Below, in pieces: positions 8,032 through 16,865 of a stretch of 28,905 nucleotides of DNA. This DNA comes from G963674685 sp964591275 (GTDB lineage Bacteria; Lernaellota; Lernaellaia; JACKCT01). The notes below the pieces were generated by a model that was given only the letters and a program-made list of their open reading frames with translations, made no database searches and was not told the origin of the DNA. A program made the position numbers and the translations under genes. The first letter of the stretch is position 1. Each line of letters opens with the position of its first letter. The DNA lies in the NCBI GenBank assembly GCA_964591275.1, contig CAZQAE010000062.1, positions 1 through 28,905 of the forward strand, in the 5' to 3' direction.

Positions 8032-8190
8032 TCATTCCTTTTTTGGTCTTCCCACGGGCAAGGGCCGCAAGACTTTCCCCAGGTGTTTTTCGAGTTTTTC
8101 GATGAAATCGTTGCTGGCGAGTGCGTTGCCGCGATGCGTGGAGGTTCGAACTTGCGCGAGAAATTCCTCGCTGTACACGCATTCCTCGGA
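8032..8190 (-). pseudogene. C-terminal fragment of a REP-associated tyrosine transposase
   Basis: The minus-strand frame ends EEFLAQVRTSTHRGNALA, then NDFIEKLEKHLGKVLR and PLPVGRPKKE before a TGA at 8034-8032. The order 'TrtGrplg...FIE.LE..LGr.Lrp...GRPkK' is characteristic of the C-terminus of IS200-like REP-associated tyrosine transposases (RAYT). The catalytic HUH histidines and the tyrosine are missing, and no plausible start exists. It is a dead fragment, roughly the last quarter of the gene. Confidence 0.6.
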
Positions 8191-8193
8191 TAA

Positions 8194-8294
8194 TTGGGGA
8201 CACCCATTATTTCGGTTACTTGTTGAGCGAAAGTTTTTGTGTTTTACCGATGCCGTTTCATAAGCGGACAATTAGTGGAATTAAATGTCCCCAA
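8194..8294. repeat. Inverted TTGGGGACA / TGTCCCCAA pair flanking transposase debris
   Basis: TTGGGGACA (8194-8202) is repeated in inverted orientation at 8286-8294, 83 bp apart. Such GGGGACA motifs are common at the borders of RAYT-type remnants. The sequence between them has no gene. Confidence 0.4.
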
Positions 8295-8347
8295 ATATCC
8301 GAATTTAAAGTGTACGAATGAAACAAGGCGGTCGGGATCCTTGCCGA

Positions 8348-10069
8348 TCACTTTCCGGTTGTCGATGATTTCGCGATCTCTCTCGGATCGTAGTTTTGCG
8401 TCCAGGGTTCGCCGAAAGCGGGAACCTGCACCTGGCCGTCTGAAAATCCCTGTATCCAGTCCAGAAGCCTGGGGAAAAGCGTGTTGTACTGTGCGTCGGC
8501 CTGCAAGCCGTCGATGTGGCTCCAGGATTCGTTGTACTGGATTTCAAAACCGTACTCGGTGCGCGGCAGGTCCTGGCCCCGGACGGGCGGAAGCTGATCT
8601 CGGTAGGCCTCCATCACTCCTTCGTCGCTGATGAGTTCGGTCCCCATGGCGTAAACCGGCGCATCCATCCGTGAAGTAAAAAAGCTGAAATAATTCTCAC
8701 GCCAGGCGCCCTCGGTTTCCAGCAAATCAGCCACGTAGAAATCATAATCCATGCGCGCCGGGTAATAAGGGTCGGCGTTGTTGGACGGACCTTCAAAAAT
8801 GTTTCTGGCCAGTTGCTGCGCGTTCATCAGCTCAGGCGGATCCATTTCGTCGTAGGAAATCCAGGAATAAGTTGCACCGTCTTCGCAGGGAAAGGATCCC
8901 AGAAAGTCGTGACATATCTCCCCGCCGGTCATCGTTCCCATGTGGCCGCTGAAATTTTCCATCAGGCCGAATTCGTCGTCCGCCACCAGGCCCAGCACAG
9001 CTTCGTTGGTCAGGATCACATCGTGAAAGCGCGTCATGAATGGCATAAGGATGTTAAAGGGGCCGTAATCGGGGAAGACGCCGTCAGGCCCGAGAGTCGG
9101 ATCACCGGGATCGCCAAGCCCTTCCACGGCGGCCATGGAAAACACTTCCAGGAAAGTGTAGATGCCCGGCGTCAGGAAAGAAAAGGTTGTTGTGCGCGAG
9201 AGGCGACCGTCCCGGAGTTTCTGTAAATCGCGCAAATATTCGGGCTCGGTGTATTCGCTGTTGTAACGGGCGCCGCCGTCCAGAAAAACCAGCCCGGCTA
9301 CATCGTCTTTGCCCATATGCCCGTCGTCGAACTCGCAGGCCGTGTAAGCCTGAACAAAATAGACGCCCCTGGAATGACCCCCAAAGAAAACATTCGTTTG
9401 GCGCTTGTCCTCGGGAATCAGTTCAAATATGCGGCGGTACGTCGCGAGTTGCAGATCCAGCCCCCATTCGCTGGTCATGGCAATGGACGGGTCGTTGCCG
9501 CTGATGTAGCCATTGAATGTTTTTCCATCCACCTCGGCGTTATTGTAATAATAATCGAAGGCCAGCCAGGGGTCGCCCTGCTCTTCGGCGATATTGCTGA
9601 CGTGCACGTCCTCCATCAGGTGACATCGGCGGTCGAGAACCCAGACCTCCAGATCGCCTTCGGCCAACTCCACCATATTCTCGGCGATGAAGGTCAATTG
9701 GTTCGCCCCGGCGGTATAACCCGCAATGAGGATGAAGATCGCGCTGACCGAGCGCGGAGGATTATCGCCGGTGTCCTGCCGAAAACGGAAAAGGGGAAAC
9801 TGGTTGTATTCCTCCGGCGTTTCGTCTCCCGTTATCGGATTGGGCGGCGGCGCGGGCGCGTCGAGGAGCAGATAATCGTTGATCACGCGAAAGGGGATCT
9901 CGTCGTCGTCCGCATCGTCGTCGGCGTCGTCATCAGCGGTATCGTCGTCAGTATCGGCGGTATCGTCGTCGTCGTCGTCGCCGGAATCGTCATCGTCGCC
10001 GCCGCACGAGACGCAAAAAGCGGCAATGATGAAAATTAGCAGAAGAAAAGCGATAAGCTTTGTTCGCAT
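8348..10069 (-). CDS. Asp-linker lipoprotein with alpha/beta-hydrolase-like domain
   Basis: This is a 573-residue exported lipoprotein. Residues 1-21 form the signal peptide, with Cys22 as the lipid attachment site (AAFCVSC). Residues 25-57 form an Asp-rich linker of ADDD-type repeats. The rest is globular with an alpha/beta-hydrolase look: a strand, IFILIAGYTAGANQ, and later NVFFGGHSRGVYFVQAY, in which GHSRG (231-235) matches the G-x-S-x-G nucleophile elbow with Ser233. A late SWSHIDG could supply the catalytic histidine. A secreted or surface esterase or lipase-like role is therefore plausible, but I do not recognise a specific family. The ATG start is supported by AGGA 8 nt upstream. It follows the membrane protein gene 76 bp upstream on the same strand. 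Confidence 0.7.
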   Translation of the reverse strand: MRTKLIAFLLLIFIIAAFCVSCGGDDDDSGDDDDDDTADTDDDTADDDADDDADDDEIPFRVINDYLLLDAPAPPPNPITGDETPEEYNQFPLFRFRQDTGDNPPRSVSAIFILIAGYTAGANQLTFIAENMVELAEGDLEVWVLDRRCHLMEDVHVSNIAEEQGDPWLAFDYYYNNAEVDGKTFNGYISGNDPSIAMTSEWGLDLQLATYRRIFELIPEDKRQTNVFFGGHSRGVYFVQAYTACEFDDGHMGKDDVAGLVFLDGGARYNSEYTEPEYLRDLQKLRDGRLSRTTTFSFLTPGIYTFLEVFSMAAVEGLGDPGDPTLGPDGVFPDYGPFNILMPFMTRFHDVILTNEAVLGLVADDEFGLMENFSGHMGTMTGGEICHDFLGSFPCEDGATYSWISYDEMDPPELMNAQQLARNIFEGPSNNADPYYPARMDYDFYVADLLETEGAWRENYFSFFTSRMDAPVYAMGTELISDEGVMEAYRDQLPPVRGQDLPRTEYGFEIQYNESWSHIDGLQADAQYNTLFPRLLDWIQGFSDGQVQVPAFGEPWTQNYDPREIAKSSTTGK

Positions 10070-10145
10070 TGATTTATCCTATTAAAAAATCAAACGTCAA
10101 TTTTACACCTTCACAGGCTCCAAACTATTCTATTATCATAGCCGA

Positions 10146-11426
10146 TCAGGCTCCTTTTTGCTCTATTGGATTTCCGGGCATGGAACTTTTACGCCAGGCG
10201 GCGCGTTGCGCCGGGTACATCAGCGCAAAGGCCAGGGCGGCGAAGGCGCCGGCAAACATGCGCACGACGGTCAAGTGCGTCGCGGATGTGAAAACGGCGA
10301 TCACCATGAAAATGATCGTGGCCAGCCGCATTCCGCGCAAAAACCCGCGATGTTTTTCCAGTTTTTTTCGCCAGGCGTTAAAGGCGGGAACGGCGAACCA
10401 CATGAGCGCCAGCACCAACAGGCAGCGTATCCACTGCGCTGTGGAAAAGGCCAGACGGTCCAGCCCCGGCGTGAAATTTCTTGCCAGGTAGATGAAAATC
10501 CAATGGAGAACAAGAAAGTCCAGTGAGAGAATCCCGAATCGCTCCACGCCTTTTGTGAACCAGCTCTCACGAACTTTGGGATAGATGTGGCGAAAAGCCA
10601 GAAGCCATCCCGTGAACAGCGCAAAGGTTTGCAGGAAAAATCGGAAGTCGGCCCGAATGACGGGTTGCGTTCGCGGATTGTAGGCCATCATCGGCAGCAG
10701 CCAGGAGACGACAAGAAGGATCAGAAATACACTCGCCGCCAATGCCATCTTCCGACCGCGCAGTCGTTCGATGAAAAGCCCCATGATGACAAAGCCGGTG
10801 GAGGGAATTATTCCAAACATGCAAAACCAATAAGGCGAAGGCCACAGGCTCTTGACCGCTTCCTTTGTCATCTCGCCGTTGCCGGCAAATAAGTGCCAGG
10901 CGAAGTGCGAGCGCACTTGCGGATTGATTTCGATCTGCGCGCCGAGGGCCAGAAAATAGTTGGCAAAGAATAATCCCGCCACGAAAGGCATCGCCCAATT
11001 GGGCAGTCGGATGCGCGCCAGCAAATACGCAAAAAACACGCCCACGCCAATGGCCTGCACCACGGAAATGAAGGGGCCGGACCCTTCGATCAGGTTATAG
11101 CTCCAGCCGTAGAAAAAAAGCCCCAGCGCGGTCAGGGCGTAAAGGCGCGTCAGGCGAAATCCTGGGATTTTCTTTGCTTTTTCAATGACCAGATCGACAT
11201 TGACTCCGGTGAGCATGAGGAAACCGGCGGAGAAGATATAAGCATAGGCGAGGAAGAAAATGCGAAAAGTTTCGTCGCCGCGCACGGGCGCCGCGGAGTG
11301 CATCAACAGGTGCGCCGCCACCATTTGCGCCACGGTGAAACCGCGATAAAAATCCAGATCGCGACGTCTTTGGGCAACTGTTTTCGTATTGATGGCCGCT
11401 TCGGATTGAGGCTGATGATTAGCCAA
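10146..11426 (-). CDS. Polytopic membrane protein, DUF1624/HGSNAT-like acyltransferase
   Basis: This is a 426-residue integral membrane protein with about ten hydrophobic segments. The start of the membrane part reads RRRDLDFYRGFTVAQMVAAHLLMH and is followed by FLMLTGVNVDLVIEKAKK. This resembles the opening 'R..slD.lRGl.i..Mi..H' of the heparan-alpha-glucosaminide N-acetyltransferase/DUF1624 group and, more distantly, acyltransferase-3 proteins. These move acyl groups onto sugars or lipids across the membrane. No substrate can be assigned. The gene starts 43 bp after the kinase gene stop on the same strand, so the kinase, this gene and the downstream lipoprotein may be transcribed together. 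Moderate confidence in the family, low in the activity. Confidence 0.6.
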   Translation of the reverse strand: MANHQPQSEAAINTKTVAQRRRDLDFYRGFTVAQMVAAHLLMHSAAPVRGDETFRIFFLAYAYIFSAGFLMLTGVNVDLVIEKAKKIPGFRLTRLYALTALGLFFYGWSYNLIEGSGPFISVVQAIGVGVFFAYLLARIRLPNWAMPFVAGLFFANYFLALGAQIEINPQVRSHFAWHLFAGNGEMTKEAVKSLWPSPYWFCMFGIIPSTGFVIMGLFIERLRGRKMALAASVFLILLVVSWLLPMMAYNPRTQPVIRADFRFFLQTFALFTGWLLAFRHIYPKVRESWFTKGVERFGILSLDFLVLHWIFIYLARNFTPGLDRLAFSTAQWIRCLLVLALMWFAVPAFNAWRKKLEKHRGFLRGMRLATIIFMVIAVFTSATHLTVVRMFAGAFAALAFALMYPAQRAAWRKSSMPGNPIEQKGA

Positions 11427-11469
11427 GATTATTCATGATCCCGCAGTGATTATCGGCCCTAGCGTTGGG

Positions 11470-13269
11470 CTACTTGGAGGCTTTACCCAGTTTCTTCGTG
11501 GCGTTGGCGATCTTTTTTGCAATGGCTTTGTTTTCGGGGCGCAAGGCTGATGCTCTTTTATATTGATCAAGGGCCAGTTGATACGATTTATTTTTCGCCA
11601 GTTGATCGCCCTTTTCGACGATCATCCTGACGATCTCGTCCTGCTTGGCGACAAGCTGCGTGGGATCTTTCTTTTCTCCCAGATATTTCAGGCTACGAAA
11701 GTAGGAATCGAAGGCGTTGAAATATGGCGGCGAGGTCAGCAGGCCGGCGTCTTTGGCGGCGTCGCCCAATTTCTCATGAAGGTTTGCGGCGATGGGTTTT
11801 GAGATCACGGGCATTAAAAACCACGCCGCGACAATGATAATCACGATTTTCAAAACCAGGCTCGGCCAGCGGCTTTTTCGGGATCCTGGCTGTTCGGGGG
11901 ATTTCCGGCCCTGAATCCCGCCCAGTTTCTCCATGGCCTCCATGGCCTTTTCGTTTTGCGGATCACGGGTCAAGACGCGCTCGTAAATCGGTTTGGCCAG
12001 GTCCAGATGCTTTTTGACCCGTTGCATTTCCGCTTCAGCCAGCAATTCCTCGGTTTTGTCTAAAAAAACCTGTATTCGCTCCAAGTCGGTTTGGATGCGG
12101 CGCGAATGGAATTTCCGCAAAAAAGCTCCGGCAATTTTCTTCGCTTCCGCATGGTCGTGGTGATCGATCATTTCGCGGATTTGCTTGACCGCTATTTCCT
12201 CTTCTGCGGCCAGGCGGCTGTATTCTTCTTCCAATTGCTCGATATGCGGATCGTCAGGCTTTTCGTTTTTCACTTGTTTCAGGCGCTTTAAGGCGACGGT
12301 GACCTCGCCTTCCTGGTGCGCTTGCCGTGCTTCATCCAGCTTTGCGCCGCTTTGGTTTTTGTTTTTCGCTCGCCCGATCGGAGCAGGCTCGGCCCCGATT
12401 CGAAGCGCGTTGCGGACTTCCCACATGGTTTGGAAGCGATTGTCCGGGTCCTTTTCCATGCACTTGTGGATCGCGTCGCACAAGTCCTTGCTGAGGTCCT
12501 TGCGGAATTTGCGGATCGGCTTTTCCGAGGTGGTGAGAATTTTGTTCATCAGGTCCGGGATGGTTTCGGCTAGAAAGGGAAGTTCCCCGATGGCCATCTC
12601 GTAGAGCATGACGCCCAGAGCGTAGATGTCGCTTCGCTCGTCGAGTTTGCCGCACCACTGCTCGGGGCTCAGATAAGGTCCCGTTCCGAGAACTTCACCC
12701 GTCGCGGTCAGAGCCGTTGTGGCCTCCTCCGATTTGGAGATGCCGAAATCCATAAGCGTAGCGTTGTGGTTGTCGTCTACAATCACGTTATTGCTTTTAA
12801 TGTCGCGGTGGATGGCGCCGGCCTTGTGAATATGGGCCAGGGCGTCGGTGATTTGCCCGCCGATGTGCCTGATCTCATCTTCACCGGCTTTTTCGCCATC
12901 CATTATGTATTCGCGCAGTGTTTGGCCCCGCACGTACTTCATGACGAAGTAGGGCATGCCCTGGTGGCGTCCCACATTGTAGATCGGCACGATGTTGGGG
13001 TGATCCATGCGGGTGACGATTCTGATTTCCTGCTCAAATCGCTTGGAAACGCGGTCGTCTTCACTTATGGCGTCGGCCAAAAGAGCCTTCAGCGCCACTG
13101 TTCGCGGAACATCCAATCCCAGTTCCCTGGCCTCGAACACGGCTCCCATGCCGCCTTTCCCAATAAGACCGATGATTTCGTACCGGCCATCAACGATATC
13201 GCCTATCCTGATGGCGCGGGACGGGACATCCTTCACCGGCGTACGGCCATCCCCAGTGTTATGCGTCAA
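11470..13269 (-). CDS. Membrane-anchored Ser/Thr protein kinase with TPR-like repeats
   Basis: This 599-residue PknB-type kinase has its domain at about residues 30-290. It shows the glycine loop GKGGMG (37-42), Lys61 in VALK, the catalytic loop HRDIKSNN (154-161), DFG (174-176) and SPEQ (201-204), so it looks catalytically complete. A helical region with TPR-like character follows (about 310-450), then one transmembrane segment (470-490) and an outer C-terminal part with another TPR-like helix pair (YQLALDQYKRASALRPENKA). The kinase domain would face the cytoplasm and the tail the periplasm. The chosen TTG start (13269) has AAGGA 8-9 nt upstream, and no in-frame ATG lies closer. The substrate is unknown; the FHA protein at 23058-24713 is a conceivable but unsupported partner. 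Confidence 0.9.
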   Translation of the reverse strand: MTHNTGDGRTPVKDVPSRAIRIGDIVDGRYEIIGLIGKGGMGAVFEARELGLDVPRTVALKALLADAISEDDRVSKRFEQEIRIVTRMDHPNIVPIYNVGRHQGMPYFVMKYVRGQTLREYIMDGEKAGEDEIRHIGGQITDALAHIHKAGAIHRDIKSNNVIVDDNHNATLMDFGISKSEEATTALTATGEVLGTGPYLSPEQWCGKLDERSDIYALGVMLYEMAIGELPFLAETIPDLMNKILTTSEKPIRKFRKDLSKDLCDAIHKCMEKDPDNRFQTMWEVRNALRIGAEPAPIGRAKNKNQSGAKLDEARQAHQEGEVTVALKRLKQVKNEKPDDPHIEQLEEEYSRLAAEEEIAVKQIREMIDHHDHAEAKKIAGAFLRKFHSRRIQTDLERIQVFLDKTEELLAEAEMQRVKKHLDLAKPIYERVLTRDPQNEKAMEAMEKLGGIQGRKSPEQPGSRKSRWPSLVLKIVIIIVAAWFLMPVISKPIAANLHEKLGDAAKDAGLLTSPPYFNAFDSYFRSLKYLGEKKDPTQLVAKQDEIVRMIVEKGDQLAKNKSYQLALDQYKRASALRPENKAIAKKIANATKKLGKASK

Positions 13270-13374
13270 GATCGGCGTCCTTTTGAAGTTCCATGCATAA
13301 GAGTGGCTTTATAATACCTAGGCGCCCGCGAATATCTCACACACTCTGCCGACGCAATAAAGCTCTTCTATCTA

Positions 13375-14664
13375 TTAATGCGTGAGTAGATGTTCGTCAA
13401 ACACCGTTCCGTCGGGGTCGATGGCCTCGATGGACAGCGTGTCTCCCACGAATGTCAGATTTACGAAGTGATAACGGGTTTCATAGACTTCTATGAAATC
13501 GAAATCCTGCTGGAAGCTGTCGAGGGCGGAGCCGCCGCCGCCGGAGATCATGTGCGTAACGCCGTTTTTCTCGCCGCGTTCATAGTCGTGCGTATGGCCG
13601 CAAAAGAACAAATCCACGCCGTACTGCTCAAATAGTGGCACCAGAGTTATGCGCATAAGTATTTCACCCTGGTAGCCCGGGCTGTCCCACCCTTCCGACC
13701 AAGCCGGATGATGCGCGAAAACGACGATCCATTCGGCGTCTGTGGCCGCCTGGGATTCCAGGGTTTGTTTGAACCACTGATATTGGGGCGAACCGTGAAT
13801 GTAGAGGCGGTTCGTATTGAGTGCGATGAATAAAGTGTTGCCGTACGTGAAGGAGTAATAGCCCGACACGCCGGGATAGGTGAACAGGCTGTAATAGTAG
13901 ACGGATTCGCTTTCGTGATTGCCGATGCTGATATAAGTGGGTGTGTTCGGCAAAAGAGCCGCCGCCGGGTCGAAATACTGCTCATCGTATTGGCTTGCCA
14001 CCCAGCCGTCGCCCACGATGTCGCCCACGTTGATCGCAATGTCCGGCGCGGCATCGGCCATGGCGTCGGCCACCATCTGATGCGACGCAGGATCGGAACG
14101 ATTGTCCCCCCAGACGCCGACGGTGAAGGGCGTGTCGCGATGAGGAGCGCTTTGAAAGCGGTAAATCGCGCTTTGCAGGCCGCAAGATTCCACGCGATAA
14201 TAGTACTGAGTCTCCGTCTCCAGATCTGGAACTTCGCAACGGTGGATCATTCCCCATTGATTACAATCCACACGATTGCCCAGAGCCTCAGTCAAACCGT
14301 ATTCGACGATGGAGTCGCCGAGAAGATTCGTGCCCCAATGGATGCGGATTGTGGATTGCGTCACGTCGAGAAGATAAGGCTTGCGGACGATTTCCGTCGC
14401 GTTGCAGGAATGCTCAATATCGTCGTCGGCGTCGTCATTGACGTCGTCGTTCAAATCATCGTTCAGGTCGTCATCCACATCGTCGTTGACATCATCATCA
14501 ACATCGTCGTCCGTTTGGTCGTCATCACCCGTGTCATCATTCAAATCGTCGTCGGCGACAGGAGCGTCGTCATCATCCGAATCGGAATCCGATTCAGAAT
14601 TGCAGCCAATGGCCACGAAGGCGGCGAGACTAAGGACCAGCAGCGCATATATCATGTTTTTCAT
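13375..14664 (-). CDS. Asp-linker lipoprotein, purple-acid-phosphatase-like metallophosphoesterase
   Basis: From the ATG at 14664 the protein has 429 residues: signal peptide with lipobox VAIGC (Cys21), an Asp-rich linker (about 30-84) of DDV/NDD four-residue repeats, a fibronectin-III-like domain (about 92-173) as in purple acid phosphatases, and a calcineurin-like metallophosphoesterase domain. Metal-binding motifs appear in order: GDNR (Asp187), VGDIVGDG (Asp215), GNHES (Asn249, His250), HH (318-319) and GHTHDYERG (356-364). It probably hydrolyses phosphate esters outside the inner membrane, useful for phosphate scavenging. An upstream in-frame ATG (14703) would add 13 residues ahead of the signal peptide. 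The chosen start has GGAG 10 nt upstream and gives a normal signal peptide. Confidence 0.88.
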   Translation of the reverse strand: MKNMIYALLVLSLAAFVAIGCNSESDSDSDDDDAPVADDDLNDDTGDDDQTDDDVDDDVNDDVDDDLNDDLNDDVNDDADDDIEHSCNATEIVRKPYLLDVTQSTIRIHWGTNLLGDSIVEYGLTEALGNRVDCNQWGMIHRCEVPDLETETQYYYRVESCGLQSAIYRFQSAPHRDTPFTVGVWGDNRSDPASHQMVADAMADAAPDIAINVGDIVGDGWVASQYDEQYFDPAAALLPNTPTYISIGNHESESVYYYSLFTYPGVSGYYSFTYGNTLFIALNTNRLYIHGSPQYQWFKQTLESQAATDAEWIVVFAHHPAWSEGWDSPGYQGEILMRITLVPLFEQYGVDLFFCGHTHDYERGEKNGVTHMISGGGGSALDSFQQDFDFIEVYETRYHFVNLTFVGDTLSIEAIDPDGTVFDEHLLTH

Positions 14665-14839
14665 TTTCAAATTACTCCAGAAAACCATTTCAAACACAGA
14701 CAAGACAGTCTAACTGATGTTGGAACACCGCACAATGCAAAATGCTGATAACGGTTAGCGACCCAGAAGTGGGTTTTTTCAATCCCTAAAAACACCTGCG
14801 GGATTTGTAGTCCATCATCGTAAAGCCTATTGCTGTATC

Positions 14840-14854
14840 GCCTGTTTTACAGGC
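14840..14854. terminator. Small hairpin just after the ceramidase-like gene
   Basis: GCCTGT-TTT-ACAGGC (14840-14854) lies 15 bp downstream of the minus-strand stop codon at 14869. It lacks a clear T-run, so at most it is a weak or Rho-assisted 3' end. Confidence 0.3.
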
Positions 14855-14868
14855 TGATAATGAGGGTT

Positions 14869-16566
14869 TTATTCGTGCAAGCCGCTGAGCATTTCGATGA
14901 CTTTTTGGCGATAGAAAGTTTCCGTCGAGAATCCCAGGGAAACTTCCTCTTCATAAAAATCCGGATGCTCGATCCAGTGATAATCAGCCGCGGGCAACAT
15001 ATAGCCGATTTCATCACCGCAAAGACCCATGTGCATGGGGACGCCGTCGCCCACGTAATTGATGTATCCATCCAAAGCCGGGTATGTGAAAGGTCCCCAG
15101 TCTCCGCCGAAATCGACGACCGATTCTTCTCGGCCAAGAATCGTCTCGGGAAAAGTTTCGCCGGGAGACGTGACCAGGGTGACAGGTCCGACGCGAACCA
15201 GGGCGACGAATTCGTCCGTGCAACCGGTGAGGCCGCACAGCCATTGCGGTTCGAATAGTCGCTCGGCAGGCTCGAGGATGCCCGCGAAAAAAGCGAGGAG
15301 AAATACGGGGTTTTGTATGGGCAAGGGGAGATCGGCGACGATTATCGACAAATCGGGTCGTTCGACGATTGGCGCTTCACCCAGCGCCTGAATCGCGGCG
15401 TCGGCGACGACGAAACCTTGGCTCCATGCTGCTTCCCAACTTTGGCCGGAAAGGTAGGTTTGCTGGCCAAATTCATCCAGCACCGGCAAACCTTGCTGAT
15501 CTCTTGCGGGGATATTGACGCCGAGCGGCGTTTGCAATCCCCCGACGGCGCCGGAAATGTAAACACCGACGCCTCCGAGCTGCTCCTCAATGCGTTCACG
15601 TACCCAGCGGGGGAAATCCGCGGTAATTTCCCTTGATGAAATGACGACCTCGGGGTGGCTGTGCCAGTTCACCAGCGTCGCCACGGTGTCGCCCGAATCA
15701 TCGAGAAACTGCGCGGCGGATACCGTTGGAATAACGATCTCAGGCTGGCGACTGTCTCTGATAAGGCTCTCGTGGTTAGAGCCGGGATCGTTGATATCGA
15801 CGGCGCCCGCCTTCATGGTCGCCGGCGTCAAACTCTCCCACAAATCAACGGTTTTATTGACGATGGTGTTGACGATGAAGCGTTGATAAGCTGGCGAAAC
15901 ACCGGTAGTCGCGGGGTCAGGCCCCCAGATGCCCACCGTATCCGGCCCTTCGTGGTTGTGCGTTGAAGCCACCAAAATATTGCGCGGTTTGAGACCGCGA
16001 AGGCCGAGCATGTCCTGCACGGCTTTTGTGTTCAAACGGGAAAATCCCACCAGATCGAGACTCACCAGCACGACGTGTTCATCTCCTTTGGCCAGCACAA
16101 GAACAGCGGCCAGCAGATCATCGTGCACTCCGGTCGCCACGCGGTTCAAAGAGGTTCCGCCCATGTAAATGAGACCGGGATGATTGGCTTCGTTCGGCGT
16201 AATGACGGCCTGCCCGGCAGCCACGTAGAGTCTTCCGTCGCTGGGCGGCATGGGAAGTTGCGGGTATTCAGTGTCGTCGTCCGCATCATCATTCAGATCA
16301 TCGTCAGCATCGTCGTCACCCGTGTCATCGTTTAAATCGTCATCACTATCATCATCCAAATCATCGTCGTTATCATCATCGTTATCATCATCGTTATCGT
16401 CGTCGTTATCGTCGTTGCCAATGTCGTCATCCGCCGGTTCAGAGCTTGTCGAATCATCGTCATCGGATGAGTCGTCGCCGCATCCAAAGGCAGCCATTGA
16501 GCATATTACGAGAGCAAGCATCAGGATCAGCAAGCGATCCGAACTTGGTGAAGTTAAAAAACGCAT
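14869..16566 (-). CDS. Asp-linker lipoprotein, neutral/alkaline ceramidase-like
   Basis: From the ATG at 16566 (GGAG 7 nt upstream; the earlier ATG at 16593 would add nine non-signal residues) the protein has 565 residues. The signal peptide ends at lipobox AAFGC (Cys29). Residues 33-99 are Asp-rich, largely NDDD and DDDx repeats. The globular part opens with YVAAGQAVITPNE and has LVSLDLVGFSR, the family motif ASTHNHEGPD (200-209, zinc-binding histidines) and VNWHSHPE. This order matches neutral/alkaline non-lysosomal ceramidases, zinc enzymes that cleave the amide bond of ceramide. The protein is shorter than the typical family member and may lack the C-terminal Ig-like domain. Other N-acyl or amide substrates are possible, since many bacterial relatives are uncharacterised. 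Confidence 0.85.
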   Translation of the reverse strand: MRFLTSPSSDRLLILMLALVICSMAAFGCGDDSSDDDDSTSSEPADDDIGNDDNDDDNDDDNDDDNDDDLDDDSDDDLNDDTGDDDADDDLNDDADDDTEYPQLPMPPSDGRLYVAAGQAVITPNEANHPGLIYMGGTSLNRVATGVHDDLLAAVLVLAKGDEHVVLVSLDLVGFSRLNTKAVQDMLGLRGLKPRNILVASTHNHEGPDTVGIWGPDPATTGVSPAYQRFIVNTIVNKTVDLWESLTPATMKAGAVDINDPGSNHESLIRDSRQPEIVIPTVSAAQFLDDSGDTVATLVNWHSHPEVVISSREITADFPRWVRERIEEQLGGVGVYISGAVGGLQTPLGVNIPARDQQGLPVLDEFGQQTYLSGQSWEAAWSQGFVVADAAIQALGEAPIVERPDLSIIVADLPLPIQNPVFLLAFFAGILEPAERLFEPQWLCGLTGCTDEFVALVRVGPVTLVTSPGETFPETILGREESVVDFGGDWGPFTYPALDGYINYVGDGVPMHMGLCGDEIGYMLPAADYHWIEHPDFYEEEVSLGFSTETFYRQKVIEMLSGLHE

Positions 16567-16595
16567 ATTTTTCTCCAAGGTTGCCGAGCCCAATG

Positions 16596-16625
16596 ATTAT
16601 AGATTGACCGCGAGGCGGTCGGCAA
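16596..16625 (-). promoter_or_regulatory. Promoter with dyad in the spacer, upstream of the ceramidase-like gene
   Basis: On the minus strand: TTGCCG (16625-16620), 18-bp spacer, perfect -10 TATAAT (16601-16596), 30 bp upstream of the ATG at 16566. The spacer contains the inverted repeat GACCGC-GAG-GCGGTC (16606-16620), in the position expected for a repressor operator. Confidence 0.5.
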
Positions 16626-16652
16626 GTGGGGGCTAAAGCCTGCCGCTAAAGC

Positions 16653-16769
16653 AAAGTATGAAGTATGAAATACGGATGAAGAGTTGTCGGCATCGTGCTT
16701 TCGCTTATACATCTTTCCGTATTCCGTATTCCGTATTCCGTATTCCGTATTCCGCATTCCGCATTCCGC
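16653..16769. repeat. Composite heptamer repeat element, copy 1
   Basis: In order: degenerate GARGTAT-type heptamers (about 16653-16676), a 37-nt core (16677-16713), then eight 7-bp units (TTTCCGT, four ATTCCGT, three ATTCCGC; 16714-16769). The core matches 28838-28874 at 35 of 37 positions in the same orientation. The ORFs that cross it are by-products of the period-7 repeat. Confidence 0.85.
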
Positions 16770-16806
16770 ATTTGTGTAACCCTAAACCCAACCCCTTTTT
16801 TACCGA

Positions 16807-16835
16807 TTGAATTTTTTTTATTGTCCCACTAAAAT
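16807..16835 (+). promoter_or_regulatory. Sigma70-type promoter of the SAM-synthetase-like operon
   Basis: TTGAAT (16807-16812), 17-bp T-rich spacer, TAAAAT (16830-16835). Transcription would start near 16842, giving a leader of about 24 nt with GGGGGA (16855-16860) 5 nt before the ATG at 16866. Confidence 0.65.
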
Positions 16836-16865
16836 AAAGAGAGGCAAATTCATTGGGGGATTCAA

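Noticed and set aside
14761..14779. Terminator-like ACCCA-GAAG-TGGGT plus T-run on the plus strand
   Set aside because: No plus-strand gene lies upstream to be terminated, and on the minus strand the hairpin lacks a following T-run.
16554..16757. Minus-strand frame with repeated RNTEYGI
   Set aside because: It is the translation of a period-7 DNA repeat, which stays open in all phases; no ribosome-binding site or homologous protein character.
16714..16769. Possible CRISPR array
   Set aside because: Units are only 7 bp, contiguous and without spacers, and no cas gene is present.
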